The notes below the pieces were generated by a model that saw nothing but the letters and a program-made list of their open reading frames with translations, ran no database searches and was not told where the DNA came from. From an uncultured Collinsella sp. (GTDB lineage: Bacteria > Actinomycetota > Coriobacteriia > Coriobacteriales > Coriobacteriaceae), in NCBI GenBank assembly GCA_900545555.1, contig UQZI01000002.1, forward strand, positions 21,368-85,367: a stretch of 64,000 bases of DNA, in the 5' to 3' direction. Positions within the stretch are counted from its first letter, which is position 1. Every line of letters begins with the position of its first letter. A program made the translations under genes and the position numbers. Shown here piece after piece: positions 32,857 through 41,842 of this stretch.

Positions 32857-33233
32857 GCGTGTACTGCCCGCACTGCGGCCGCACGCATCCCGAGGGCCAG
32901 CGCTGCCCGTGCAGGCCGAGGCCAAAGCGCAGGCCTACGGAGGGCGACGCCACGAGGGCCGAGCGCGAGCCATGGCGCACCGAGTACTCGTCGAGCGCGT
33001 ACCGCAAGGCGAGGCAGAGGGCCATCGGCAGGCAGCTCGGAAGGTGCGCCGACTGCGGCAGGGTGTGCGCGGAGTATCGCGACGGCCGCTGGTACACGGC
33101 GGGCATGGGCGGCGAGGTGGACCACGGCCGCGCGCTGTGCGAGGGCGGCGGCAGCGAGGTGGAGAACCTCACGCTAAGGTGCAAGAGCTGCCACAAGAAG
33201 CGCGATGATGCACGCAGGGCGGCGAACAGATAG
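32853..33233 (+). CDS. HNH endonuclease (packaging-associated type)
   Basis: 126 aa, GTG start. A short N-terminal zinc knuckle (YCPHCGRTHPEGQRCPC) precedes the HNH domain: CADCGRVCAEY, EVDHGRALCEGGGSEVENLTLRCKSCHKKR, with catalytic His in VDH and Asn in VENL. HK97 gp74-type HNH proteins assist terminase in DNA packaging. Here it ends the early block, two genes before the terminase genes. Confidence 0.85.
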   Translation: MSVYCPHCGRTHPEGQRCPCRPRPKRRPTEGDATRAEREPWRTEYSSSAYRKARQRAIGRQLGRCADCGRVCAEYRDGRWYTAGMGGEVDHGRALCEGGGSEVENLTLRCKSCHKKRDDARRAANR

Positions 33234-33239
33234 CTTTTA

Positions 33240-33285
33240 TGCATAAGGGTGTGGCCTCGGACGGGGCTGCACCCCTTTTTATGCA
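33240..33285 (+). terminator. Terminator at the end of the early operon
   Basis: GGGTGTGGCC (33247-33256) pairs with GGCTGCACCC (33265-33274) with two wobbles, followed by CTTTTT; outer TGCATAA (33240-33246) and TTATGCA (33279-33285) can also pair. The HNH gene ends 7 nt earlier. Confidence 0.7.
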
Positions 33286-33474
33286 CGGCCCCCTACCCCC
33301 TCGGAAAATCGGGTTTCTTTCCCCCTACCCCGCGCGCCCCTACCCCGCGCGTTTCGCCACGAAATTGGAGGCCGGTGGGGTTCAGTGCAACGCCAAGGCG
33401 AGGTGAAATCGCAACGCTAAATCTCACGGCACGCCTATGCTCCCCATCACGACACGCCGGAAGGGGACGCGACA
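33286..33474. other. C-rich gap before the methyltransferase gene
   Basis: About 190 nt with pyrimidine-rich runs and a tandem 15-bp repeat CCCCTACCCCGCGCG (33322-33336 and 33337-33351). No ORF is convincing. It may contain the late promoter or a packaging site (it lies 1.6 kb before the terminase genes), but no promoter boxes are clear. Confidence 0.4.
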
Positions 33475-34806
33475 ATGCGCGAAAACGAACTGAAAATCGA
33501 GGAAATCGAGATTGACTCGCTCGTTCCGTACGAGAACAACGCGAAGAAGCACACGAGGGAGCAGATAGACGCCGTCGAGGCCTCAATCAAGGAATTCGGC
33601 TTCAGAAACCCCGTTATCGTCTGGCGAAACGCGGACGGCCTGCCGGAGGTCGTGGCCGGGCACGCGCGAATTACCGCAGCGAAGAACCTCGGGATGAAGA
33701 AGGTCCCGTGCGTCGCGTGCGACGACCTAAGCGATGCCCAGAGGCGCGCGCTCACGCTCGTCGACAACCAGACGACCATGATGACCGGGTGGGACGAGGA
33801 CCTCCTCGCCTACGAGCTGGACGTCCTCGCGGACGAATTTGACATGGGCGACTTCGGCTTCTCCGAGGAACTCGAGCCGGACGGCCTAAGCGCCGTAGAG
33901 GAGGACGACCCCGAGCCGGAGGTCACTATCTGCAGGGCAAAGCGCGGCGACGTCTTCGTTTTGGGAAACCACCGCGTGATGTGCGGAGACTCGACATGCC
34001 CTGAAGACGTCGAGAAGCTATGCGGGGGGGGTCTCGCGGACATGATCTTGACCGACCCGCCCTATAACGTCGCGCTCGGCCAGCACATGAGGCCATCGGA
34101 GAAAAAACAGCTCCAGCGCAGAACGGACGGCCTCGTAATCGACAACGACGAGTTCGAAGACGAGAAGCAATTCGAGGAGTTCCTGCACACAGCGCTGAAC
34201 GCGGTCGTGCCCCATCTGAAGGAAGGCGGCGCGGTCTACACGTGGCTCGCGGTGATGCACATGCCAGCGTTCGCCTCGGCCCTCGCGCGCGCCGGAATCA
34301 TGTGCAAGCAGATGCTTATATGGGTCAAGAACACATTCGTGCTCGGCCATCAGGACTACCAGTGGCGTCACGAGGGATGCCTCTATGGATGGAAACCCGG
34401 AGCCGCGCACTACTTCACGGACAGCCGCTCCGAGTCGACGGTCTACGAGGACCTCGGCAAAGACCCGCACAAGATGAGCAAGGCAGAGCTCATCGAGATG
34501 GTCGAGGCGATGTCAGGCGACAGCGTGGCGACGGACGTGCTCCGCTACGACAAGCCGTCGCGCAACGAGGACCACCCGACCATGAAGCCGGTAAAGCTGT
34601 TCGCATACCAGATGCGCAACTCGAGCCGCAAGGGCGAGACGGTGCTCGACCCGTTCGGCGGCAGCGGCACCTCCGTGATAGCGGCCGAGCAGATGGGTCG
34701 CAGGTGCCTGTGCATGGAGCTAGACCCGCACTACTGCGACGTGATCATAACGAGATGGGAGAACATGACGGGCCGCGAGGCGGTCCTCGAGACGGGGGAA
34801 GTTTGA
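33475..34806 (+). CDS. ParB-like domain fused to DNA adenine/cytosine-N4 methyltransferase
   Basis: 443 aa. Residues 1-110 are a ParB/sulfiredoxin-type domain (IEEIEIDSLVPYENNAKKHTREQIDAVEASIKEFGFRNPVIV, then GHARITAAKNLG). The rest is a methyltransferase: DMILTDPPYNVAL is motif IV and TVLDPFGGSGTSVIAAEQMGRRCLCMELDP motif I with SAM binding, in beta-class order (IV before I). It modifies phage DNA, probably against host restriction or for packaging control. No cognate restriction enzyme is nearby. Confidence 0.9.
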   Translation: MRENELKIEEIEIDSLVPYENNAKKHTREQIDAVEASIKEFGFRNPVIVWRNADGLPEVVAGHARITAAKNLGMKKVPCVACDDLSDAQRRALTLVDNQTTMMTGWDEDLLAYELDVLADEFDMGDFGFSEELEPDGLSAVEEDDPEPEVTICRAKRGDVFVLGNHRVMCGDSTCPEDVEKLCGGGLADMILTDPPYNVALGQHMRPSEKKQLQRRTDGLVIDNDEFEDEKQFEEFLHTALNAVVPHLKEGGAVYTWLAVMHMPAFASALARAGIMCKQMLIWVKNTFVLGHQDYQWRHEGCLYGWKPGAAHYFTDSRSESTVYEDLGKDPHKMSKAELIEMVEAMSGDSVATDVLRYDKPSRNEDHPTMKPVKLFAYQMRNSSRKGETVLDPFGGSGTSVIAAEQMGRRCLCMELDPHYCDVIITRWENMTGREAVLETGEV

Positions 34807-35102
34807 TAAAGAGATGCGAGTCATGCGGGCGCGAGTTCCAGGCGAAGAGGAGCACCGCCCGATTCTGCTGCTCGACGTGCCGCAGCCACGCATACAGGGG
34901 CTACGCCTACGTGGGCGAGCTTCAGCCTCCTGCACCAAACGCCGCCATGAGCGACGACGAGGTGCTCGAGGTCATCCAGCGAGCGCACGTCGCCGCCTCG
35001 GACATGTCCCGCGCATCCCTCATGACCGCCGCCCCGCTGTGCCTGTCCCTGAAAAAGGCAGCCAAGAAGATGGAGGACGCGCTGCGGGGTGAGGGCCTGT
35101 GA
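34803..35102 (+). CDS. Zinc-finger protein before the small terminase, 99 aa
   Basis: TTG start at 34803 overlapping the methyltransferase stop, with GGGGGAAG upstream. KRCESCGREFQAKRSTARFCCSTCRSHAY is a classic FCS-type/MYND-like zinc finger; the C-terminal part is helical (DEVLEVIQRAHVAASDMSRASLM). Possibly a DNA-binding accessory to packaging. Confidence 0.6.
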   Translation: MIKRCESCGREFQAKRSTARFCCSTCRSHAYRGYAYVGELQPPAPNAAMSDDEVLEVIQRAHVAASDMSRASLMTAAPLCLSLKKAAKKMEDALRGEGL

Positions 35103-35644
35103 AGGGTGCCAAGCCGAAGCACGACGCCATCCGGCGCGGGATAACCGACGCATACGGGCTCGCGGCGAAGACCGACGCCGCCGGAGTCCTCATGCCCGAG
35201 GACATCGCCCTCGACCCCGTCCAGAGCGAGATATGGGCGTGGCTGTGCCCGCCGGTGAACAGCTTCTCCGAGCAGGACATACCGACCCTGCGCCTCCTCA
35301 CCTACTGGCACGCCGTGGCCGAGCAGGCGCAGCAGGCCATCCACAGCGAGGACGGCCGCATAAACATCTTCGACAAGATCGGCGTGAAGCCCTATAAGAC
35401 ACCGGATGGGAGGGAGGTCCCGCTCGTGCGCAAGAACCCGGCACTGACAATCCTCAAGGAGGCATCGAGCGAGATTCGCGCCCTGTCCGACATGCTCGGC
35501 CTGTCGCCGCTCGCGCGCTCGCGCATCGGCCTCATGGACGCAACGACGGTCAAGACCGCAGCGGACACGGCGTCGATGTTCCGCTCAATCGACGCGGCCT
35601 ACGAGCTGCCAGCGGAGGTAGTCGATGTATCGGACGCCGACTAG
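35099..35644 (+). CDS. terS: Terminase small subunit, P27 family
   Basis: 181 aa, GTG start. Helical DNA-recognition protein of the P27 type: LDPVQSEIWAWLCPPV...LRLLTYWHAVAEQAQQAI, and the family end ALSDMLGLSPLARSRIGLM. Recognises phage DNA and hands it to TerL. Overlaps terL by 20 nt. Confidence 0.85.
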   Translation: MKGAKPKHDAIRRGITDAYGLAAKTDAAGVLMPEDIALDPVQSEIWAWLCPPVNSFSEQDIPTLRLLTYWHAVAEQAQQAIHSEDGRINIFDKIGVKPYKTPDGREVPLVRKNPALTILKEASSEIRALSDMLGLSPLARSRIGLMDATTVKTAADTASMFRSIDAAYELPAEVVDVSDAD

Positions 35645-37097
35645 CTACACGCGCGAGGGCCTCGTCATGGCGCGCGACTATGAGCGCTGCTTCACCTCGA
35701 TGTGCCGCCACGTCGCCAACGACTCCTACTACGCGCAGCCCTTCTATCTGGAGGAGTTCCAGCGCGAGAATATCTGGAAACCGCTCTTCGCCTCGGGCAA
35801 GATGACCGCCAGGGGCTTCAAGCGCAAGTACCGCCGCGCCATCATCGGCCTGCCCTCTGGCTACGGCAAGTCCGAGACGTGCGCCGGAATCCTCCTCACC
35901 GTGGCCACCATGGAGCCGGTACACAACGGCCAGTACGGAATGGTGGCGTCGTCGAAGGACCAGATCCGCAACGTCTACGAGAAGATCTGCACGATGATCA
36001 AGCTCAACTCGACGTGGCGCGAGCAGTGGGACATCGGGAAGAACATCATCACGCACAAGGAGACCAACGCGAAAATCATGATTCTGCCGAACACGGCGGA
36101 CGCGCTGGAGTCGTGGCACTTCAACTTCCTGATATTCGACGAGCTGCACACCTACCCGGACTCGAAGGTATGGGACGCCGGGGTCAAGGGACAGAAGGTC
36201 CTGTGGAACCCGCTTACCGTGGGAATCACCACGGCCGGGGACAAGCGCGAGGGTTTCCTCTGGGAGATGTACAGCGACAAGGCGCGCCGAGACCCCGGCA
36301 TGTACCTGTACTGGCTGGGCCTCGACGACAGCGACGACATCGAGAAGCGCGCCGACTGGGAGAAGATCATGGTGGCCTCGTGGGTCAACTGGGAGAGCAT
36401 CGAGGACCAGAGGGGCATGGCCGCATCCGCCCGCCAGTTCGAGCGCTACACGGCCAACCGATTCCCCAAGGACAACGACGCCTACTCGGTCTTCAAGGCC
36501 CCGCAGCTCGACCGCTGCGAGCGCGGCACCAACAGGTTCGACTTCAACAAGCCGTGGACGCTCGGAATCGACGGCGCAACGGCGGGCGACAGTTTCGCGA
36601 TAGTCGCGTACCAGAAGCGCAAGACCAAGAAGGGGAAGACCGTCTGCCTCACCAAGGAGTGGGTGTTCGACACCCCCGACGAGGAGACGGGCCACTACGA
36701 CTTCGAGCAGATAACCCAGCTCATCGCCGGGCTGTGCTCGGAGCACTGGCCGCAGGTCGTCGGAATCGACCCCAACCGCCTTATCGTCATGAACTCGCGC
36801 CTGCGCGACGTGTACGGAATCGAGACGGTCTCGTTCCCCCAGAACAACGCGACGATGTGCCAGGCCACGTCAATCGTCGTGAACGAGGTCAAGGCCGGGG
36901 AGCTGCGCCTGCGCGGCTGCCCAAAGCTCCGCTCGCATCTGGCCAACACCGTCGAGATGGAGCGCGAGCCGTACGGCATGCGCTTCGGCAAGGACTCCAA
37001 GAAGTCCAAAATCGACGCGGCCATCGCGCTGGCCATCGCGGCCCTCGCATACGACAAGCTGGTGAGCGGCACGGAGTCCTACGTGCCCGTCAGCTAA
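35625..37097 (+). CDS. terL: Terminase large subunit
   Basis: 490 aa. ATPase with Walker A GLPSGYGKSETCAGIL and Walker B FLIFDELHTYPD, then the RNase H-like nuclease with GIDGATAGDS, VVGIDPNRL and KSKIDAAIALAIAALAY. Drives DNA into the prohead and cuts it. It resembles TerL of HK97-like siphoviruses. Packaging mode (cos or headful) cannot be decided from this. Confidence 0.93.
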   Translation: MYRTPTSYTREGLVMARDYERCFTSMCRHVANDSYYAQPFYLEEFQRENIWKPLFASGKMTARGFKRKYRRAIIGLPSGYGKSETCAGILLTVATMEPVHNGQYGMVASSKDQIRNVYEKICTMIKLNSTWREQWDIGKNIITHKETNAKIMILPNTADALESWHFNFLIFDELHTYPDSKVWDAGVKGQKVLWNPLTVGITTAGDKREGFLWEMYSDKARRDPGMYLYWLGLDDSDDIEKRADWEKIMVASWVNWESIEDQRGMAASARQFERYTANRFPKDNDAYSVFKAPQLDRCERGTNRFDFNKPWTLGIDGATAGDSFAIVAYQKRKTKKGKTVCLTKEWVFDTPDEETGHYDFEQITQLIAGLCSEHWPQVVGIDPNRLIVMNSRLRDVYGIETVSFPQNNATMCQATSIVVNEVKAGELRLRGCPKLRSHLANTVEMEREPYGMRFGKDSKKSKIDAAIALAIAALAYDKLVSGTESYVPVS

Positions 37098-37139
37098 TCT
37101 CACGCGGCCCATACGATGCCCCCGACAGAAAGGGGACGT

Positions 37140-38405
37140 ATGGGACGTTTCTACGACATGTTCTACAAGAGGGAGCCGGTGCAGGACGTCGTGCACGTCA
37201 CGCTGCCGCCCGGCTTCGCCACGCCGCACGGATACGGCGCGCTCATGTCCATCGACTTCGCCGCCTGCGAGCAGACCAAGGCGCGCAGCATGGCCAGCCT
37301 CCCGTTCTCGGTGATGCAGGCCGGGCGCGACGGCCACAAGCGGCTCGACAACCACCCGCTGGCCAAGATTCTAAACGGCATGGCCAACGAGGAAATGACC
37401 GCAGCGAAGCTCATGGACTGGACCGTGCTGCGCCGCGACACCTTCGGCAACGCCTACTGGTACGTCGAGTGGTTCAAGGGAAAGCCGGTGGCGATCTGGC
37501 CCATCACGGCCAGCGTGATGCACGACTACGACAAGCACGCGCCCAGGGGAAGGCGCACGCGCTACTACGTCTCGCCGGGTGACGACCACGTGCCCGCCGG
37601 GTGGTACTTCCCAGACGAGGTCGTGAACATCTCCACGCACATTACCAAGGACGGCGTGAAGGGCATCTCCCTCGCGCGCCTCGCGGCCGAGGAGATCGGC
37701 CTGTCCATCGACCTCGAGCGCTTCTACCGCTCCATGCTCCACAACGGAAACCACCAGCTCGGCCACGTCGAGGTGCCCGAGGGCCGCATGGACGAGAAGG
37801 ACCTGAAGGCACTCCGCGCCGCCGTGGACGCCAAGAGCGGCGTTGCCGAGGCGGGCCGCGCGCCCATCTTCGGCTACGGGGCCAAGTGGGTGACGGACCA
37901 GCAGACGATGAAGGACGCATCCGTTATCGAGCAGCAGAAATGGGTGCTCCATCAGGTCTGCCGCGCCTGCAACGTGCCCCCGTGGAAGGTCTACGACAGC
38001 GAGGGGGCCACGTACAACGGCGGCCAGCAGATGCGAATCGACTACGTGACCGACACCATCACGCCGGACGTGCGCGACCTCGAGATGGCGCTGCAGCCGG
38101 TCCTCGACGCCTGCTACCAGCGCAACGCCAAGGCCAAGTTCAAGCTGAACGGCCTGATGCGCGGAGACGACGCCGCCCGCACGCAGTACTACCGCGAGCT
38201 CGGCTACTTCGGCGCGATCACCCGCGCGGACGTGCGCGACCTCGAGGACATGGAACCCGTCGAGGGCATCGACCAGCCGCTGTTCCCGCTCAACTACGGC
38301 ACCGTCAACGGTGACGGCACCGTGAACGTATTCAACGCAGACAAGCCGAACGGCACAGCCGACGGCACGCAGGAAGGGGCAACGAATGTTCCGAATCAAG
38401 AATGA
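37140..38405 (+). CDS. Portal protein, HK97 family
   Basis: 421 aa from ATG 37140, which follows AAAGGGG; the earlier in-frame ATG at 37116 overlaps the spacer. Family features: ACEQTKARSMASLPFSVMQ, LMDWTVLRRDTFGNAYWYVEW, GISLARLAAEEIGLSIDLERFYRSML and NVPPWKVYD. Forms the dodecameric DNA channel at the head vertex. Overlaps the protease gene by 20 nt. Confidence 0.92.
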   Translation: MGRFYDMFYKREPVQDVVHVTLPPGFATPHGYGALMSIDFAACEQTKARSMASLPFSVMQAGRDGHKRLDNHPLAKILNGMANEEMTAAKLMDWTVLRRDTFGNAYWYVEWFKGKPVAIWPITASVMHDYDKHAPRGRRTRYYVSPGDDHVPAGWYFPDEVVNISTHITKDGVKGISLARLAAEEIGLSIDLERFYRSMLHNGNHQLGHVEVPEGRMDEKDLKALRAAVDAKSGVAEAGRAPIFGYGAKWVTDQQTMKDASVIEQQKWVLHQVCRACNVPPWKVYDSEGATYNGGQQMRIDYVTDTITPDVRDLEMALQPVLDACYQRNAKAKFKLNGLMRGDDAARTQYYRELGYFGAITRADVRDLEDMEPVEGIDQPLFPLNYGTVNGDGTVNVFNADKPNGTADGTQEGATNVPNQE

Positions 38406-39072
38406 GGCCGAGAAGGCCACCGTGTACCTCTACGGCACCATCGGCAGCGACTTCTGGTCCTCCGAGGAGTCAAACACGGCCAAGAACTTCGCCAGGGAGC
38501 TTGACGGCCTGAAGGGCAAGCCCGTCGACATCCGCATCGACTCCCTGGGCGGCGACGTCTACGAGGGCTTCGCCATCGCCTCGGCCATCCAGCGCTACAA
38601 GGGCGAGACCACGGCGCACATCGACGGCATCGCCGCATCGGCGGCCTCCTATATCGCAATGATGGCCGACAAGGTCGTCATGAGCAGCTTCGCCCAGCTG
38701 ATGATCCACGACGCATGGACCTATGCGCAGGGCAACGCGCAGGAGCTGGCCGACGTCGTCGCGCAGCTCGCCGCGCTCGACTCCACCATCGCCGGAATCA
38801 TCTCCGCGCGCTCCGGCATGGAGCTGGCCGACGTCAAGAAGGCCATGGACGAGGAGACGTGGTACACGGCCGACGAGGCGCTCGAACTCGGCCTCGTCGA
38901 CGAGAAGGTGGCCACCGAGAAGCGCGTGGCCGACGCGCTCGACCGCACGCTCATGGGCCGCTTCAAGCACGCGCCCGACGACGCAATCGAAAAATCTCAC
39001 GCCGTGGATACAGTCGCCCGGAGCGAGGAGGGCTTCGTCCTCCTCGGCAACCACGTCTACCGTAAGGAGTAA
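38386..39072 (+). CDS. Head maturation protease, ClpP-like
   Basis: 228 aa. Ser protease of the ClpP fold: RIDSLGGDVYEGFAIASAIQRYKG, the catalytic Ser in GIAASAASYIAMMADKV, the catalytic His in LMIHDAWT and the Asp downstream. It processes the capsid scaffold. The capsid protein downstream has the N-terminal helical segment that such proteases remove. Confidence 0.92.
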   Translation: MFRIKNEAEKATVYLYGTIGSDFWSSEESNTAKNFARELDGLKGKPVDIRIDSLGGDVYEGFAIASAIQRYKGETTAHIDGIAASAASYIAMMADKVVMSSFAQLMIHDAWTYAQGNAQELADVVAQLAALDSTIAGIISARSGMELADVKKAMDEETWYTADEALELGLVDEKVATEKRVADALDRTLMGRFKHAPDDAIEKSHAVDTVARSEEGFVLLGNHVYRKE

Positions 39073-39074
39073 GC

Positions 39075-40178
39075 ATGCCGCTCAATTCCAAGCAGCTCTG
39101 GCAGGAGCGCAGCCGCCTCGCCGAGGAGCAGCACAAGGCCGCCGATTCCGGCGACCAGAACAAGGCCCTCATCATCGAGGGCCAGATTCAGCAGCTCGAC
39201 CTGACCCTCGAGCACGTCATCGAGGAGGAGGACGCCGCCCGCAACGCGCCCGCCCCCAAGGTCCCCACGCCCAAGGCGTCCTTCGCCGAGCGCATCCTCG
39301 GCCCGCGCGACGAGTTCCGAGGCCTCTACCGTGGCTTCAAGAACGAGGCCACCGTCGTCACCGTCGGCGCGCCCACCGAGATCGAGCTGACCCTCGACCC
39401 GAAGCCCGACAGCCTGTTCGGCAGCTTCGCCGACACGCTGCGCGAGACCCCCGCCACCGGCTCCGTCACCTACAAGCAGCGCTCCACACAGACGGGCATG
39501 CCCGCCACATGGGGCGGCGTGGTCGACGGCACATCCGCAGCCAAGGCCAAGGTCCTGTACTCCTACAAGGACGCCGTGGCCAACAAGGAGACCCTCGCCG
39601 GATACGTCCCCGTCTCGGAGGACACGCTCAAGGACTACGACGAGCTTTTGAGCATCATCCAGCACGACCTCCTGCTCGACCTGAACAGCGTCACCGACGA
39701 CCACATGTTCAGCGGCAACAACTCCACCGGCATCGTCGGCATCAAGAACACCACCGGCATCCTCGAGTTCGAGGAGCACGTCGGCGGCCTGTACTACGAG
39801 GCCATCCGCAAGATGCGCACCAAGGTCATGCTGACCGCCAAGCGCGTCCCGACCCACGTGCTCGTCTCCCCGATCATCAAGCAGGAAATCGACCTGTACA
39901 AGACCGAGACCGGCCTGTACCAGTCCATCACCGGCGACGTGCTCTGGGGCATGAAGGTCGTCGAAGACCCGAACTGCGACGGCCTGCTCGTGTACGACTC
40001 CTACGCAGCCGAGCGCCGCTCCATCCACGGCACTACGGTCGACGTCGATCGCGTCAACGACCAGTTCATCCACAACGAGCTGTGCATCCGCGCCGAGCAC
40101 ACCAAGGCGCTGCAGGTCCGCTACCCCGACGCCTTCTGCTACGCCTCCAAGATGAACCTCGACACCGCAGTGGCGTAA
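39075..40178 (+). CDS. Major capsid protein, HK97 fold
   Basis: 367 aa. The N-terminal ~75 residues are a charged helical delta domain (LWQERSRLAEEQHKAADS...IIEGQIQQLDLTLEHVIEEED) that acts as scaffold and is probably cleaved. The rest follows the HK97 pattern: VPVSEDTLKDYDELLSIIQHDLLLDLN, GIVGIKNTTG, THVLVSPIIKQEIDLYK and a C-terminal ALQVRYPDAFCYA. Follows the protease by two nt. Confidence 0.92.
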   Translation: MPLNSKQLWQERSRLAEEQHKAADSGDQNKALIIEGQIQQLDLTLEHVIEEEDAARNAPAPKVPTPKASFAERILGPRDEFRGLYRGFKNEATVVTVGAPTEIELTLDPKPDSLFGSFADTLRETPATGSVTYKQRSTQTGMPATWGGVVDGTSAAKAKVLYSYKDAVANKETLAGYVPVSEDTLKDYDELLSIIQHDLLLDLNSVTDDHMFSGNNSTGIVGIKNTTGILEFEEHVGGLYYEAIRKMRTKVMLTAKRVPTHVLVSPIIKQEIDLYKTETGLYQSITGDVLWGMKVVEDPNCDGLLVYDSYAAERRSIHGTTVDVDRVNDQFIHNELCIRAEHTKALQVRYPDAFCYASKMNLDTAVA

Positions 40179-40187
40179 GGAGGAGCC

Positions 40188-40454
40188 ATGGAAACCTACA
40201 CCTCACCAAAGCGCGTCGTGCGAGACGGCCACCTGGTCGCCTTCGAGGGCGAAGTCATGTCCGCCGACGAGGCCGTGCGACGCGGCCTCGCCATCGAGGC
40301 CGTCAAGGCCCCAGAGCCGCAGGCCGAGGACCTGACCGTCAAAGAGATCAAGGCCAAGCTCGACGCCGAGGGCATCGAGTACCCCAAGGCGGCCAAGAAG
40401 GAAGAGCTTCTGGCGCTCCTCGAGGCCGACCTCTACGACGACGAGGAGGAGTAG
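40188..40454 (+). CDS. HeH/LEM-domain head protein, 88 aa
   Basis: The C-terminal half LTVKEIKAKLDAEGIEYPKAAKKEELLALLE is a helix-extended loop-helix (SAP/HeH) motif found in phage head and head-tail proteins, followed by an acidic tail. AAGGAGG precedes the start. The role is likely in head completion or DNA contact at the portal. Confidence 0.7.
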   Translation: METYTSPKRVVRDGHLVAFEGEVMSADEAVRRGLAIEAVKAPEPQAEDLTVKEIKAKLDAEGIEYPKAAKKEELLALLEADLYDDEEE

Positions 40455-40456
40455 CG

Positions 40457-41194
40457 GTGCTCGTCCAGCCCTACAGCACGCTGCGCGTCGCCTACACGGA
40501 CGAGCTGGCACTTGAGACGGAGGCCGCGCCCGACCGCGCGGCCCTCCTTTTGGGCAGCGGAACGTCCCACGAGTACAGGCTCGAGGACGGAAAGCTGAGG
40601 CTCCCGCGCATCGCGGCCCCAGATTCCGTGCGAATCAACTGGTATCGCGGTGACGACCTGCTGTTCACCACGTTCCTCGCGGTGGTCACGCGCCACTACT
40701 TCAGGCTCGAGCAGCTAAAGGGCATGGACGACACCGACGACTTCTCCGACGTGACCGAGGAGGAGTTCTGGGCCGCGCGGCAGGCGGCCACCGAGACGTT
40801 CGAGCGAAACGCGAGGCGCAGCTTCGTGCAGCAGATGGGCGTCACGGAGACCTTCGGCGGCGGCTTCGTCTGGCTCGACCACAACGACGTGGCCGAGGTC
40901 CTCACCCCCGGCTGGTCGCTCGTGAGCGACTGCCAGGCGGTCGGCCCCGAGGGGCGCGCGACCATCCGCTACCGCTACGGCCTCACCGAGGTGCCGGAGC
41001 GCGTGAGCGAGGCCGTCCTGCGGCTCGCGGCCTACTACCTGCGGCCGTCGGCCACGCCCGAGAGGGCCACGGGCGAGGCCACCGACGCGGGCTTCATCCG
41101 CTACACGCTCGCCGGGCGCGACGGCGCGACGGGCCTGCCGGAGGTCGACGCGGCCATAGAGCAGTTCGGCCGGTGCAGGGCGGTGGTCATGTGA
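40457..41194 (+). CDS. Head-tail connector protein
   Basis: 245 aa, GTG start 2 nt after the previous stop and behind GAGGAGGAG. Helical C-terminal region typical of gp6/gp15-type adaptors (SEAVLRLAAYYLRPSATPERA). It lies directly after the capsid block, where the connector is expected. The N-terminal 90 residues are beta-rich and not assigned. Confidence 0.6.
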   Translation: MLVQPYSTLRVAYTDELALETEAAPDRAALLLGSGTSHEYRLEDGKLRLPRIAAPDSVRINWYRGDDLLFTTFLAVVTRHYFRLEQLKGMDDTDDFSDVTEEEFWAARQAATETFERNARRSFVQQMGVTETFGGGFVWLDHNDVAEVLTPGWSLVSDCQAVGPEGRATIRYRYGLTEVPERVSEAVLRLAAYYLRPSATPERATGEATDAGFIRYTLAGRDGATGLPEVDAAIEQFGRCRAVVM

Positions 41195-41691
41195 TCGCCA
41201 TGCCCTACGCCGAGGCCGCAGCGGCCCTGTTCGAGCGCGCGTCGCTCGTGCTGTCCGAGAGCGCGCTGGCCATGTACGGCGACGGCGGCAAGGTGCCCGA
41301 GGTCCACGACCACATCCCGCCGAAGCGCCCGCCGTTCCTCGCGTGGTGCGACCCGCTGGCCGATATGGACAGCACGACGGGCGGGGCCACGAGCGCCGAG
41401 TACGCCAAGCAGTTCACGCTGCACGTCTACCTGTTCGCCACGCACGCCAAGTTCGACGTGGCGCGCGAGAGCGTGCAGCGCTGGGTCAACTCGCTTTGCT
41501 ACGGCATCGCCGCCGACGCGACTCTCGGCGGCGCGGTCGACTGCGCGATTCCGCGCATGAGCGACGCGGGCTACGACTCGACCCCCGACAAGAAGTACGT
41601 GGTGGCGGCCCAGGTCGATGTGACCTGCAAGGTCTTCTCGGCCTGCCCAAGAGAGTTCAAGGAGCTGGTGCGCAATGCTTCGCGCGGCTAA
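41191..41691 (+). CDS. Head-tail joining / minor tail protein
   Basis: 166 aa, GTG start overlapping the stop of the connector gene. Contains FTLHVYLFATHAKFDVARESVQRWVNSL, and the size and position fit the tail-terminator-like proteins between connector and major tail protein in siphoviruses. The family is not certain. Confidence 0.5.
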   Translation: MIAMPYAEAAAALFERASLVLSESALAMYGDGGKVPEVHDHIPPKRPPFLAWCDPLADMDSTTGGATSAEYAKQFTLHVYLFATHAKFDVARESVQRWVNSLCYGIAADATLGGAVDCAIPRMSDAGYDSTPDKKYVVAAQVDVTCKVFSACPREFKELVRNASRG

Positions 41692-41842
41692 GGGTTTCGA
41701 GGCCACCTACAACGGCCTCACGTATCGAGCGAAGAAGGGCGAGCAGGTCGAGGGCCTGCCAACGTCCCTCCTGACCATCCTGAAGCGGGACGGAATCGTG
41801 AAGGAGTCCCGCACGTCCAAGAAGGAGACGGCAGATGATTAA
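41675..41842 (+). CDS. Small head-tail region protein, 55 aa
   Basis: MLRAAKGFEATYNGLTYRAK then GLPTSLLTILKRDGIVKE, a short beta/helix protein of unknown role. It overlaps the previous gene by 17 nt and the major tail protein gene by 8 nt. Confidence 0.55.
   Translation: MLRAAKGFEATYNGLTYRAKKGEQVEGLPTSLLTILKRDGIVKESRTSKKETADD

Noticed and set aside
34242..35102. A long reading frame covering the end of the methyltransferase gene
   Set aside because: Only its last 99 codons from TTG 34803 look real; the earlier part is the methyltransferase read out of frame.
38723..41194. An 823-codon frame from the protease gene through the capsid gene
   Set aside because: The first part is Arg/Pro-rich shadow of the protease and capsid genes. 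Only the final 245 codons from GTG 40457 are a gene.
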